A stretch of DNA of 64,000 nt from Virgibacillus phasianinus (lineage in GTDB: Bacteria; Bacillota; Bacilli; Bacillales; Amphibacillaceae). The translations under genes were made by a program, and so were the position numbers. The notes beneath the pieces are model-generated. The model was not told where the DNA came from and searched no databases. It was given only the letters and a program-made list of their open reading frames with translations. This document shows, piece by piece, positions 47,003 through 56,194 of this stretch. Where the stretch lies: contig NZ_CP022315.1 of assembly GCF_002216775.1 (NCBI RefSeq), positions 682,001 to 746,000 on the forward strand, written 5' to 3'. Positions within the stretch are counted from its first letter, which is position 1, and each line of letters begins with the position of its first letter.

Positions 47003-47311
47003 TTAGCTGCAATAAGGAACTAATCTAATTAATTTGTCACCCCGTTCACCAATAACCACAAATTCAGTACCTGGTTGAACCTTTCCAAGTGTGCGAATTT
47101 CTTTTGGAATGTATATAGAACTTTTGCGGCTGATAACGGCCTGATTTTCTATCGTTTCATGGTCTTTTTTCTTTATTATGATGGCATTAGATTTCAGATA
47201 GATGATCACTTCTTGACCAATTCCGAATTCTTGTCTGAAATCATGGGGTATCGTAATAGTGAAACTTTTAGTTAGCACAACAGAATGTTTATTTTCGTTC
47301 CATGCATACAT
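47003..47311 (-). CDS. Double AbrB/MazE/SpoVT-type DNA-binding protein
   Basis: Starting at ATG 47311 the protein has 102 residues and two swapped-hairpin AbrB-like units: SFTITIPHDFRQEFGIG and then SSIYIPKEIRTLGKVQPG. AbrB-type pairs are normally made by a dimer; here both are in one chain. A TTG at 47344 in the same frame is the alternative start. It is the last gene of a six-gene operon and may regulate it. Confidence 0.7.
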   Translation of the reverse strand: MYAWNENKHSVVLTKSFTITIPHDFRQEFGIGQEVIIYLKSNAIIIKKKDHETIENQAVISRKSSIYIPKEIRTLGKVQPGTEFVVIGERGDKLIRLVPYCS

Positions 47312-47364
47312 TTTTTCATGGCCACTTTTCTTGCTCAAAAGCAAGACCGTCTACCCCCTTTTAG

Positions 47365-47577
47365 CTATTTCTTATCGTTTCTTTTTTTTAGAAGAAATAT
47401 AATATAAATTATTCCTACTACTAATACCGGCAATCCCATCCATAAACAGAGGTGTGCAAAGGTTTTTAGATAGGAATTGATCGAATGATACTCCCACATC
47501 GTAGTAGCGGATACAGTGAGACAATTCAACCCAATAATGACCAATGCTGCGGCTATCAACCATTCAAATTTTTTCAT
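47365..47577 (-). CDS. Small two-TM membrane protein (paralogue of the one at 24166-24369)
   Basis: A 70-residue protein with two membrane helices and the same conserved points (EWLI, LTVS, TTMWE, SYLKTF, LCLWMG, VGIIYII) as the copy at 24166. It starts 9 nt after the histidine-kinase stop and 20 or so nt before the AbrB-like gene. In both places it neighbours metal or envelope genes. Its function is unknown. Confidence 0.8.
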   Translation of the reverse strand: MKKFEWLIAAALVIIGLNCLTVSATTMWEYHSINSYLKTFAHLCLWMGLPVLVVGIIYIIFLLKKRNDKK

Positions 47578-47586
47578 ATTGCCCCC

Positions 47587-48963
47587 TTACCTGGCTATTG
47601 GGAAGCTAAGCCGAAATATCGTTCCTTTTCCAAGTTGGCTATCTACTGCTATTGTTCCATTTTGAAGTTCGACTAGATTCTTTACAATTGCCAATCCTAA
47701 TCCTGTTCCGCCCATATCCCTTGAGCGTGATTTCTCAACTCGGTGGAATCGTTCGAAAATTAGTGGCAGATCGTTTTCAGGAATCCCAATTCCAGTATCC
47801 TCAATAATGACATGAACACTATTCTTATCATTCCATAATTGGACGTTTATAAATCCTTTCTCCGTATACCGGACTGCATTGGTTAACAAATTGGTGAAGA
47901 TTTGCTCTAAGCGTATTCCGTCAGCCTCAATATATGGTATATCCTTGTCAATTTGTCTTTTTAAGGTTATGTCCTTTTTTTGAAGGTCTAATTTGACTTT
48001 AGAAAATGAAGTTTCCAATACTTCGATTAGATCGGTGGCGGACAATTGAAGATCTGTTTTTCCTTCCTCCATTTTTGACAAATCAAACAGATCATTGATT
48101 AACCTTACCATTCGTTCCGATTCGCCTTCGATTATCTCTAGGTATTGTATTCGTTCCTGTTCCGTCTTGTAGAGCCCCTTTTTTAATACTTGTGAATAGC
48201 CTTTCAGATACGATATGGGTGTGCGTAATTCATGGGAAATGTTTGCAAGGAATTCTTTTCGATTTGTGCGGTATCGATTTGTTTCAAATGCTAAATCATT
48301 GATTGCTCTCGCCAATGACCCTAATTCATCATTAGAGGTAATGTTTAAACGTATATCCAGATTCCCTTTTGCAATGTTACGTGTTGCACCTTCCATTTTT
48401 AATAAAGGATCCGACATTTTCTTGGAAATAACAAGTGTAAATCCAAGTGCTAGAAGTAATGCGCCTACTGCAGACAACATTAATAAATCACTGACTTTAT
48501 CTATTGGCTCTTGAACATCATTTATGGACGTCAGGACAAAAAATGCACCTTTAAATATATCAGATTGGATAATCGGATGGCCCGATCCAAGGTAGCTCAT
48601 TCCTGATTTAGAATCCTTAAGTTTTTTTTGAACCGGTTGACCCCTAGATAACGTTTTGAGATCCTGATTCGATACATTCATGATATGAACACCAGAGTCC
48701 GCGACTAGCTTTCCATTGGCATCGATTATATATATTTCCTTGTTTGTCAGATGGGCAAGGTTTTTAAACATATTAACTACCTTTTCATCATTTAATGAAG
48801 TTATTGTACCAGCGTATTTTTCTGATAAACTCTCTATTTCCTCTTGTGCCTGACTATAATAAAAGTTCGTAAAAATTTGATTAGCTACATATCCGAGCGG
48901 TAATAATACGATCAAAAACAACACCATAATCGTACCGCCAAATTTGAATACAATTTTATTCAT
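47587..48963 (-). CDS. HAMP-domain sensor histidine kinase
   Basis: A 458-residue kinase with TM helix 1 (about 7-27), an extracytoplasmic sensor of about 130 residues, TM helix 2, HAMP, HisKA (FLANISHELRTPISYLKG; phospho-His) and an HATPase with IIEDTGIGIP (N, G1) and GGTGLGLAIVK (G2). The ATG at 48963 nearly overlaps the response-regulator stop. Partner of the regulator 48965-49663; the sensed signal is unknown, possibly copper or envelope stress. Confidence 0.94.
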   Translation of the reverse strand: MNKIVFKFGGTIMVLFLIVLLPLGYVANQIFTNFYYSQAQEEIESLSEKYAGTITSLNDEKVVNMFKNLAHLTNKEIYIIDANGKLVADSGVHIMNVSNQDLKTLSRGQPVQKKLKDSKSGMSYLGSGHPIIQSDIFKGAFFVLTSINDVQEPIDKVSDLLMLSAVGALLLALGFTLVISKKMSDPLLKMEGATRNIAKGNLDIRLNITSNDELGSLARAINDLAFETNRYRTNRKEFLANISHELRTPISYLKGYSQVLKKGLYKTEQERIQYLEIIEGESERMVRLINDLFDLSKMEEGKTDLQLSATDLIEVLETSFSKVKLDLQKKDITLKRQIDKDIPYIEADGIRLEQIFTNLLTNAVRYTEKGFINVQLWNDKNSVHVIIEDTGIGIPENDLPLIFERFHRVEKSRSRDMGGTGLGLAIVKNLVELQNGTIAVDSQLGKGTIFRLSFPIAR

Positions 48964-48964
48964 A

Positions 48965-49663
48965 TCATGTATGATCCTCTGGTGTGCCAAATTTGTATCC
49001 AACACCCCAAACTGTTTTTATTGGATTATAGGGCAGACCGGCTTTTCTAAGCTTTTCCCGGATATTTTTCACATGTGTGTCTACAGCGCGTAAATCACGA
49101 AATTCATGTTGAAACCAGATTTTATCTAATACTATCTCTCGAGTAAATACTCTTTTTGGCTGCTTCGCTACAGTAGAAAGAATATCGAATTCCTTTGGTG
49201 TTAACTCGATGGAAACACCGTTAACCAAAACCTCTCTATTTTCACTATTAATTAATATACCCTCAAAGCGTAGGGTGTGTTCTGTCTCCATATTTTTAAT
49301 TGTGTTGCGACGTAATAGCGCATTGACACGGGCTGCTAACTCTTCAGGCGCAAATGGCTTCACCAAATAATCATCTGCCCCAATGGTCAAACCTTGAACA
49401 CGGTCCTTAACATCACTACGTGCAGTCAACATCAATATGGGCATTTGTTTAGTCTTTCGAATTCTGGAACAAACTTCCCAGCCGTCAATATCCGGAAGCA
49501 TGATATCCAAAACCATCAAATCATAAGGCCTCTCCTCCACCATCTTTAACGCCTCATTCCCATCCTTTGCCTCATCAATTTGGGCATTTTCTTTAGTCAA
49601 ATAGATTTTAATCAAGTTCCTCATATTCCATTCGTCATCCACAACCAGAATTCTACTTTTCAT
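48965..49663 (-). CDS. OmpR-family response regulator
   Basis: A 232-residue regulator with a receiver domain (phospho-Asp in LMVLDIMLPDIDG, conserved Lys in DYLVKPF) and a C-terminal winged helix (RRVFTREIVLDKIW, RAVDTHVKNIREKLR). The ATG at 49663 has AAAGG upstream; a GTG at 49669 is also in frame. Co-transcribed with the kinase. Targets are probably in or near its own operon. Confidence 0.94.
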   Translation of the reverse strand: MKSRILVVDDEWNMRNLIKIYLTKENAQIDEAKDGNEALKMVEERPYDLMVLDIMLPDIDGWEVCSRIRKTKQMPILMLTARSDVKDRVQGLTIGADDYLVKPFAPEELAARVNALLRRNTIKNMETEHTLRFEGILINSENREVLVNGVSIELTPKEFDILSTVAKQPKRVFTREIVLDKIWFQHEFRDLRAVDTHVKNIREKLRKAGLPYNPIKTVWGVGYKFGTPEDHT

Positions 49664-49684
49664 ACTCACCCTACCTTTACGACT

Positions 49685-50842
49685 TTAATGGGAAATAGCA
49701 ACACCTTCATCTACACGTTGATTCCACGTATTTCCTTTATCGCTAGACATGTAGATATCCCTATTATTTGTAGCAAATACGAATTCATTGCTGTTTACTG
49801 GATTTTGTTTGAAATAGGTTATAGCGTCTTCACCCAAGTCAGGAACATTTAATTCAACCGTTTCATTTGTTGATAAATTAATTTGAAAAAGGTTCATTTT
49901 ATCAGTCTTGGTTGCCACCAACAAATTGTTCTTATGTCCAAAGGAAACTGCTGATACGGCACCTGAAACAGATAATTTTTCAAATTGATTACCATGATTC
50001 TCGGATAGGAAAACTCCCTGGTCCGTCCCGATTGCCACCACACCTTTTTTAGTTGGATGGGCCGCTAATGTACCTGCTTGTCCTTCAAGCCCCGCTAGTT
50101 CAGCTTGTTTCCATGACTTCGTCTTATCCGTGGAATAATAAAATCCCGGCTGACTCATACGAGAGTTCTCGGAAGGGTTAAATACATAGATTTCCTCTGT
50201 GTCATACCCAACAGTCATTCCATGAAAATCAATTTCTCCGTATAAATCAAGTTTTTCTATTGTTTTACCCTTATCCGTACTTCGGACTATTCCAAGCGGG
50301 TTTGCTAGATCTGAATTTGGCGCAGGGTGTCCACTACTATAAAAACCATCTTTAAACATATTAAATCCCATGTAATCATGTTTCGCACCTTCTGTAGGGG
50401 TTGTCCACGATCCGTCTTTATAAACTCTTAAACCATCATGTGCCGGAACAAATAGTTCTTCTCCGTCACTTGTGTACCCAAGACCATGAATATGCGTGAA
50501 CGTTACCTTATCTTCACCATTTACGTTAACCGCTATTAAAAAGAAAACCACTACTACAGAAGCCAATATGGATCCCCATTTATAGAGGCTATTTCGTTTT
50601 CGCATTGCAGTATGTTTTTCACGATTTGATTTGTTTTTCAAATTCATATATTTCATTTTGGTCTTAGCAGTGATAAATAAAGTGAGGAAAATTGCAAGTA
50701 ATAAAAAAGAAATTATTAAACCATAACTCCAATAATTAACTGCAGTTTCACTAGCATGTTCTTCACTTCCATGGGCAAGTGCTCTCAATGGAACGATTAA
50801 TAAAATGATACCTGTAAATAACAATAAAACTAATTTTTTCAT
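49685..50842 (-). CDS. F510_1955-type sialidase/BNR-like beta-propeller protein
   Basis: A 385-residue exported protein: signal peptide with His-rich HGSEEHASE, a membrane helix, a second helix, then a beta-propeller with Asp-box/BNR-like repeats (STDKGKT, STDKTKSWK, SENHGNQFE, SSDKGNTWN). It matches the NCBI family called F510_1955 glycosylhydrolase, whose activity is not known to me. It sits between ccdA and the two-component genes. The product probably lies on the outer face of the membrane. Confidence 0.75.
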   Translation of the reverse strand: MKKLVLLLFTGIILLIVPLRALAHGSEEHASETAVNYWSYGLIISFLLLAIFLTLFITAKTKMKYMNLKNKSNREKHTAMRKRNSLYKWGSILASVVVVFFLIAVNVNGEDKVTFTHIHGLGYTSDGEELFVPAHDGLRVYKDGSWTTPTEGAKHDYMGFNMFKDGFYSSGHPAPNSDLANPLGIVRSTDKGKTIEKLDLYGEIDFHGMTVGYDTEEIYVFNPSENSRMSQPGFYYSTDKTKSWKQAELAGLEGQAGTLAAHPTKKGVVAIGTDQGVFLSENHGNQFEKLSVSGAVSAVSFGHKNNLLVATKTDKMNLFQINLSTNETVELNVPDLGEDAITYFKQNPVNSNEFVFATNNRDIYMSSDKGNTWNQRVDEGVAISH

Positions 50843-50919
50843 TCTTTTACTTTACACTCCTTGACATAATTTTTAGTCGCCCAATAGTACTCAATAATGT
50901 TAAAGAAAGTATGGGCTTG

Positions 50920-51630
50920 TTAAAAGCCTGTAAATCCATTGAAAAAGTTGCTAGCCAAAAATGAGGTTAACTTTGTCAACAAATCAAAAAACAAGAGAAT
51001 CCCCATAAAGATCATGGTCCCCCCGCCAATTTTCATCATTAAGCGATTGTGCCTCTTTATCCATCTCATCTTTCCAATAAAGAATGACATGATAAAAAAT
51101 GGAATGGAAAAACCAAGTACATATGCAATCATATAAAACAAGGCTTGATCGGGATTTGAAACTCCTAAGGTAATTACTCCTGCAAGTATTGGACCCATAC
51201 ATGGTGTCCAGCCAGCAGCAAAGGCAAAGCCAATAACACTTGATCCTAGATAACCGGATGGCCGGTCTTTAAATGTCATTCTTTTTTCCTTCATCATAAA
51301 CGCAGGTTTATATACACCCATAATAACTAGACCAAGAGCAACCAATAACACCGCACCCAGTTGCCGTATTAAATCTCCGTAGCTGGTGAATAGAGTACCT
51401 AACAGCGAGGTAGAAAAACCTAAAGCGATGAATATGATCGAAAATCCAATTAGAAAAAAGATTGTGTGGAGCAACGCCCGTTTTTGCAGCATTCCTTTTT
51501 CATTTTTTATTTCATCAACTGACATACCTGTTATATATGATAAAAAGGCAGGGTATAAAGGTAGGCAGCAAGGCGATACAAACGATAACACTCCAGCCGC
51601 TAGTGCCAAAAGTAAATTTACATCTTCCAT
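50920..51630 (-). CDS. ccdA: Cytochrome c biogenesis protein CcdA (intact)
   Basis: A 236-residue, six-helix protein. Both redox cysteines are present: SPCCLPLYPAF (with an extra Cys) and GWTPCMGP. The ATG at 51630 has GAGGG upstream; ATG 51636 is too close. It transfers electrons to extracytoplasmic thiol proteins. It heads a six-gene operon with the F510_1955-type gene, the two-component genes, the two-TM gene and the AbrB-like gene. It could replace the frameshifted copy at 26363. Confidence 0.93.
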   Translation of the reverse strand: MEDVNLLLALAAGVLSFVSPCCLPLYPAFLSYITGMSVDEIKNEKGMLQKRALLHTIFFLIGFSIIFIALGFSTSLLGTLFTSYGDLIRQLGAVLLVALGLVIMGVYKPAFMMKEKRMTFKDRPSGYLGSSVIGFAFAAGWTPCMGPILAGVITLGVSNPDQALFYMIAYVLGFSIPFFIMSFFIGKMRWIKRHNRLMMKIGGGTMIFMGILLFFDLLTKLTSFLASNFFNGFTGF

Positions 51631-51810
51631 TACCATCCCTCATTATTTTAATTTATTTTTAATCTCTTTCCCAGGATAATCTACCAAGACTATTAACCAT
51701 TATATGTTTTAATTGTGAAGAAACTGTGATGTTTTGCGTATTATTAGAACAACAAATTTTACTTCTATTATTGTTATTTATTTCATAGATTCAGTTAGAG
51801 GTGAAAATTG

Positions 51811-52962
51811 ATGAAGAACAAATATACGAAAGATAATAATCCAAACCTTTTTATCATCACAATAGGTTTAGTTATCGTACTATTCACTACATCGTTAATT
51901 ATTAGTATTCCTTCTGTACAAATAAAAATATTGCAATCTAAAGGTCTTGAACAGCTTGTTAATTCAGAACCTTTTACAAATACATTTCTTTTTTTACTAG
52001 GAGAGGAAATCCCCCAATTTAAGACCTTCCTCGGCGATGAAATTAAGACCCCTTCACTTTCTAAGTTAGCCTTAGAAGCAGTGACCGGAATTAAAACCGA
52101 CAATATTACTACTCTAATGATGCAAGAAATTCCTGGATTTAATATCGCTAATACAGAAATTTATATCGCAGGTGAAGGATCGAACTACTCCAATCTGCCT
52201 CATGAATCACCGCCACCTGATTTTGATAAATTATTAAAAGGGCATCAACCGACGGAAGAAAAAGAACCGACTAGTCACGATTCGAATGATACAGATAAAA
52301 TAAAAGATCCTTCTGTTTACATTTACCATTCTCATAGCTGGGAAGGATACTTACCTCTAATAGACGAGGACGTGAAACCGAGTGACTCGTCAAGTATTGA
52401 TAACAGTGAAAATGTGGTATTGGTTGGTACCATGTTGACTAATAAATTCGAGGAATACGGAATCAATACGGTGCATAACTCATCAAATGTTGCAAAGGCC
52501 TTAAGGGATAGGGGATGGGATTACAGAAATTCATATACGTTAACACATGAATATGTTGAAACTGCGGCTTCAAAGAATCCAACTATGGATTACTATATAG
52601 ATATTCACAGGGATTCAGCAAGAAAAGAGAGCACAACTGCCACCATTAATGGGAAAAGTTATGCAAGGTTATACTTTGTAGTTGGAAAAGCAAATGAACA
52701 TTATCAAGAGAATTTATCGTTTGCCAAGGAAATCCATCAAAAACTTGAAGAAAGTTATCCTGGCTTAAGCAAAGGCATATATGTTAAAACAAAAGCGGAA
52801 GGTAATGGGGTCTATAATCAGGATATTTCAAGTAAATCACTGTTAATTGAAGTAGGGGGTATCGACAACAATAAGGAGGAATTAGCAAATACCGTTGGAG
52901 CATTTGCAGATGTTTTCGAAGATATTTATGAGGGTGTTGTAGAGGTAAATGCACAAAAATAA
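51811..52962 (+). CDS. spoIIP: Stage II sporulation protein P (SpoIIP)
   Basis: A 383-residue membrane-anchored peptidoglycan amidase/endopeptidase used in forespore engulfment. An N-terminal helix precedes a catalytic domain with YHSHSWEGYLPL, DIHRDS and ETC. The ATG at 51811 has GAGGTG 7 nt upstream. Monocistronic, with a strong terminator. SpoIIP in B. subtilis is next to gpr; here it stands among copper genes and could be a second copy. Confidence 0.9.
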   Translation: MKNKYTKDNNPNLFIITIGLVIVLFTTSLIISIPSVQIKILQSKGLEQLVNSEPFTNTFLFLLGEEIPQFKTFLGDEIKTPSLSKLALEAVTGIKTDNITTLMMQEIPGFNIANTEIYIAGEGSNYSNLPHESPPPDFDKLLKGHQPTEEKEPTSHDSNDTDKIKDPSVYIYHSHSWEGYLPLIDEDVKPSDSSSIDNSENVVLVGTMLTNKFEEYGINTVHNSSNVAKALRDRGWDYRNSYTLTHEYVETAASKNPTMDYYIDIHRDSARKESTTATINGKSYARLYFVVGKANEHYQENLSFAKEIHQKLEESYPGLSKGIYVKTKAEGNGVYNQDISSKSLLIEVGGIDNNKEELANTVGAFADVFEDIYEGVVEVNAQK

Positions 52963-52966
52963 CAAG

Positions 52967-53000
52967 AAGATCCCACAAATACTATGGCTTGTGGGATCTT
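52967..53000 (+). terminator. Terminator of spoIIP (shared with ydhK)
   Basis: AAGATCCCACAA and TTGTGGGATCTT form a 12-bp stem and loop of 10 nt between the convergent spoIIP and ydhK ends. Confidence 0.8.
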
Positions 53001-53027
53001 ACATATTCAAAAGAGCTGCCAAGTTAT

Positions 53028-53675
53028 TTATTTCGCAGCTAATTCACTTCCCGTAACCCATTTGTGATTAGTCACTTTTTCCCCGCCATTTGTTGGCATA
53101 TAATCAATCATATAAACAGTGGTTTGTTTAGCGGAGTCAATTGTCGCAGTTGCGCCATCCATCCCCTTCATATGAGATGCAGTTATCGTGACTTCAGTTC
53201 CTGGTTCTATTGGTTCTTCTCCAGCACCTTTTATTTCCTCTTGAATAACCCATTTATGATTTTTTACTCTCTCACCACCGGTTGTTGGCGTATATGAAAT
53301 AACATAAGCAGTAGTATCATAAGCGCCAACTATTGTAGCATCAGCGTCCTTCATGCCTGGCATATGATCCGTTGTAAGGGTAGCCTGGCTACCAACTTCA
53401 TACTTTGGATTTTCTGCAACCGCTAATCCTTCTGGAACTTCTCCTGATCCTGAATGCTCCATATCCATACCATCCATACCTTCGCCTGAATCAGAATTCT
53501 TTTCTTTGTTTTCCCCATTATCGGCTGCGTTATTTTCTGCATTTTCGGTTTGGTTATTTTCCCCATTATCGGCCGAGTTATTTCCCTCATTATCACCATT
53601 ATTTCCACATGCAGCCAATGTAAATGCGGAAACGATTAGTAATACCGCCAACACTATCATTTTTTTACTTTTCAT
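53028..53675 (-). CDS. ydhK: YdhK-type DUF1541 lipoprotein
   Basis: A 215-residue lipoprotein (lipobox LAAC, Cys22) with an Asn/Glu-rich linker and a Met/His-rich stretch (MDGMDMEHSG). Two DUF1541 repeats follow, each with a HMPGM/HMKGM motif and NHKWV. It lies 28 nt after copB. YdhK proteins often accompany copper ATPases and may bind copper at the membrane. It is a client for the accessory Lgt. Confidence 0.87.
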   Translation of the reverse strand: MKSKKMIVLAVLLIVSAFTLAACGNNGDNEGNNSADNGENNQTENAENNAADNGENKEKNSDSGEGMDGMDMEHSGSGEVPEGLAVAENPKYEVGSQATLTTDHMPGMKDADATIVGAYDTTAYVISYTPTTGGERVKNHKWVIQEEIKGAGEEPIEPGTEVTITASHMKGMDGATATIDSAKQTTVYMIDYMPTNGGEKVTNHKWVTGSELAAK

Positions 53676-53703
53676 GTTAATCCTCCTTCAGATTTTTGTA
53701 TAA

Positions 53704-55770
53704 TTATTGTTTTTCATACTTGAACAACCGTGCGTTAATAGCTACTACTACAGTACTTAGTGACATCAGCAGTGCACCAACTGCTGGACTCAATACAATT
53801 CCTATCGGGAACAGTATCCCAGCAGCTAACGGAATGGCGACAATATTATATCCTGCCGCCCACCATAAATTTTGAATCATTTTCCGGTACGTAGCTTTCG
53901 ATAAATCTAAAATATTCACTACGTCTTTAGGATTACTTTCAACCAAAACAATATCTGCAGTTTCCATCGCTACATCTGTTCCCGCGCCGATTGCGATTCC
54001 AAGATCCGCGTTTGCTAATGCAGGTGCATCATTTACACCGTCACCAGTCATTGCCACAAGCTTACCATCCTTTTGAACCTTCTTCACAAAATCAGCTTTT
54101 TCATCTGGTAAAACTTCTGCAGTAATGGCATCAAGCTGTAATTGTTTACCTACCCATTGGGCAACTTTATTGCTGTCACCAGTCAACATCATCGATTCCA
54201 CGTTCATCTCTTTTAACTGCGCTATTGCTTCCTTAGAGCTATCCTTTATCTGATCGGCAAGTGCAACAAAGCCTTCCAATTTATCGTCAATCAAAAGAAA
54301 AGATATTGTTTTTCCTTCCTCACTTAATGGCTGAAATGCTGATTGATCAAAATCAATATTTTCATCTTTTAGGTAGCCAGGACTAACCACTTTTACATTT
54401 TTGTTATCTACTTGGCCTTGAATACCCTTACCAGTTAACGACTCAAACTCATTTGGTTGTGGGTAGCTAATATTTTGTCCTTTTGCATAGTTGACGATTC
54501 CCCTTGCAATTGGATGTTCGGATTGAGATTCAAGTGATGCTGTATATTTCACAATGTCCTCCTTGCTTAAATTTCCGCTGGAAACGACATTGCTTACACC
54601 AAATTCGCCTAATGTCAGTGTACCCGTTTTATCAAAAATAACGGCATCTATATTTCTTGCTTCCTCAAAACTGGATCGTTTCCGAATAAGCAAGCCACTT
54701 TTCGCAGCAAGTGTTGTTGATTTCGCAACCACTAAAGGTGCGGCAAGTCCAAGTGCATGGGGACATGCAATAACCATTACGGTAACTGTTCGTTCTAAGG
54801 CATAGCTTAATGATGGACCAACAAAAATCCATATTACAAAGGTCACGATACCCGCTGCCATTGCAATATAAAATAACCATTTTGCCATGCGGTCCGAAAG
54901 GTCTTGTGTATGGGACCTTGATTCCTGTGCTTCACGGACCATCGTTATAACTTGTGATAAATAACTATCTTCACCCGTTTTTTCAATAGAAATGGTTAGG
55001 GAACCTTCCCCGTTTACAGACCCGCCAATTGCCTCTTCCCCTTTCTCTTTAGAAACAGGAAGAGATTCACCTGTTAGCATTGATTCGTCAATTTCGGATC
55101 GACCCTTGGTTATTTTACCGTCTGCTGGTATTTTTTCACCTGGCTTTATCAAAACCAAATCACCGTTTTTTAATTCGGATACGTTTACTTCTTCTGTGTC
55201 CTCATTTTTATTAATCCGATGGGCTGTGTTTGGCATTAGCTCAACCAAATGTTCCAATGACGACGTAGCACCCATAACTGATTTCATTTCAATCCAATGA
55301 CCGATTAACATAATATCAATCAGGGTAGCCAGCTCCCAGAAGAAGTTACGTCCTTCAACACCAAATACGGTTAGGGAACTATAACCATATGCCACAATAA
55401 TAGCCATAGCAATTAACGTCATCATGCCAGGTTCTTTCTGTTTTACTTCATCCACCATTCCTTTTAAAAATGGCCATCCGCCATAAAAGAAGACAATCGT
55501 TGACAACCCAAAGAGAATATATAAATCTCCGGTAAATCGCCAGTCTACATTAATCGCGTCCTGAATCATTGGAGACAGAACAAGAATCGGTATGGTCAAA
55601 ATCAATGATAGATAAAAACGCTTTTTAAAATCCTCCATCATGTGCGCATGGTGAGTATGGTGGTTATGATCACTGTGTTCTTCATGGCCATGTTCATGAT
55701 GTTTGTGATCACTATGTTCTTCATGATCATGTTCATGATGTCCATTTTTTTGGTTTATGTGTTCGCTCAT
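53704..55770 (-). CDS. copB: Copper-translocating P1B-3 ATPase CopB
   Basis: A 688-residue P-type ATPase. The N terminus is a His-rich stretch (about 45 residues, many HxH pairs), not HMA domains. The membrane motif is CPH (VIACPHALG), with DKTGT and [13 protein letters not shown] plus a His-rich tail identifies CopB (Cu(II)/Ag/Cu(I) exporter). The ATG at 55770 has GAGGAGGGAAGG upstream. CsoR-type site at 55814-55830. Followed by ydhK. Confidence 0.95.
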   Translation of the reverse strand: MSEHINQKNGHHEHDHEEHSDHKHHEHGHEEHSDHNHHTHHAHMMEDFKKRFYLSLILTIPILVLSPMIQDAINVDWRFTGDLYILFGLSTIVFFYGGWPFLKGMVDEVKQKEPGMMTLIAMAIIVAYGYSSLTVFGVEGRNFFWELATLIDIMLIGHWIEMKSVMGATSSLEHLVELMPNTAHRINKNEDTEEVNVSELKNGDLVLIKPGEKIPADGKITKGRSEIDESMLTGESLPVSKEKGEEAIGGSVNGEGSLTISIEKTGEDSYLSQVITMVREAQESRSHTQDLSDRMAKWLFYIAMAAGIVTFVIWIFVGPSLSYALERTVTVMVIACPHALGLAAPLVVAKSTTLAAKSGLLIRKRSSFEEARNIDAVIFDKTGTLTLGEFGVSNVVSSGNLSKEDIVKYTASLESQSEHPIARGIVNYAKGQNISYPQPNEFESLTGKGIQGQVDNKNVKVVSPGYLKDENIDFDQSAFQPLSEEGKTISFLLIDDKLEGFVALADQIKDSSKEAIAQLKEMNVESMMLTGDSNKVAQWVGKQLQLDAITAEVLPDEKADFVKKVQKDGKLVAMTGDGVNDAPALANADLGIAIGAGTDVAMETADIVLVESNPKDVVNILDLSKATYRKMIQNLWWAAGYNIVAIPLAAGILFPIGIVLSPAVGALLMSLSTVVVAINARLFKYEKQ

Positions 55771-55813
55771 TTTCCTTCCCTCCTCAATATTATTTCCACT
55801 CAACAATTACCAT

Positions 55814-55830
55814 ATACCAGTGAGGGGTAT
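55814..55830 (-). promoter_or_regulatory. CsoR-type operator upstream of copB
   Basis: ATACCAGTGAGGGGTAT (forward) has the ATACC/GGTAT arms of the other CsoR-type sites. It lies 44 nt before the copB start. The -35 and -10 elements are not clear. Confidence 0.6.
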
Positions 55831-56194
55831 GGGTAAATTATTTTGCTTATTATTTCCTAATTTTTAAAGATAACACAAAATTTAAATGCCATTTGCTGGT
55901 AAGCATCAAATAACCCCCACCCTATTAATTTAATTTAGATGCGGATTATTTGACGCTTAATTATATACTCTTCTCTTTAGAAAATTTTATCCCTGATTGC
56001 TGCTCTTCAAAAATTCAATCGTATAGACCTACCCGAGTATATCCCAAAGTCATTTTTTCACCTCGTTCATTAAACAAGTCTGTTTAAACATAACAATATA
56101 CTAATATTAATACGTTCCGTGTCGATTAATTTTTATATTGCACATTTTTAATACTTATTTTGCGTAAAAAAAGAGCTATCGATAGTATGATAGC
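55831..56194. other. Gene-free interval
   Basis: The DNA between copB and the recombinase remnant shows no frame with a start site and no hairpin. Confidence 0.45.

Noticed and set aside
53028-53675. Considered YdhK as a secreted amidase or cupredoxin
   Set aside because: The two HMxGM/NHKWV repeats match DUF1541, and no cupredoxin Cys-His-Met set is present.
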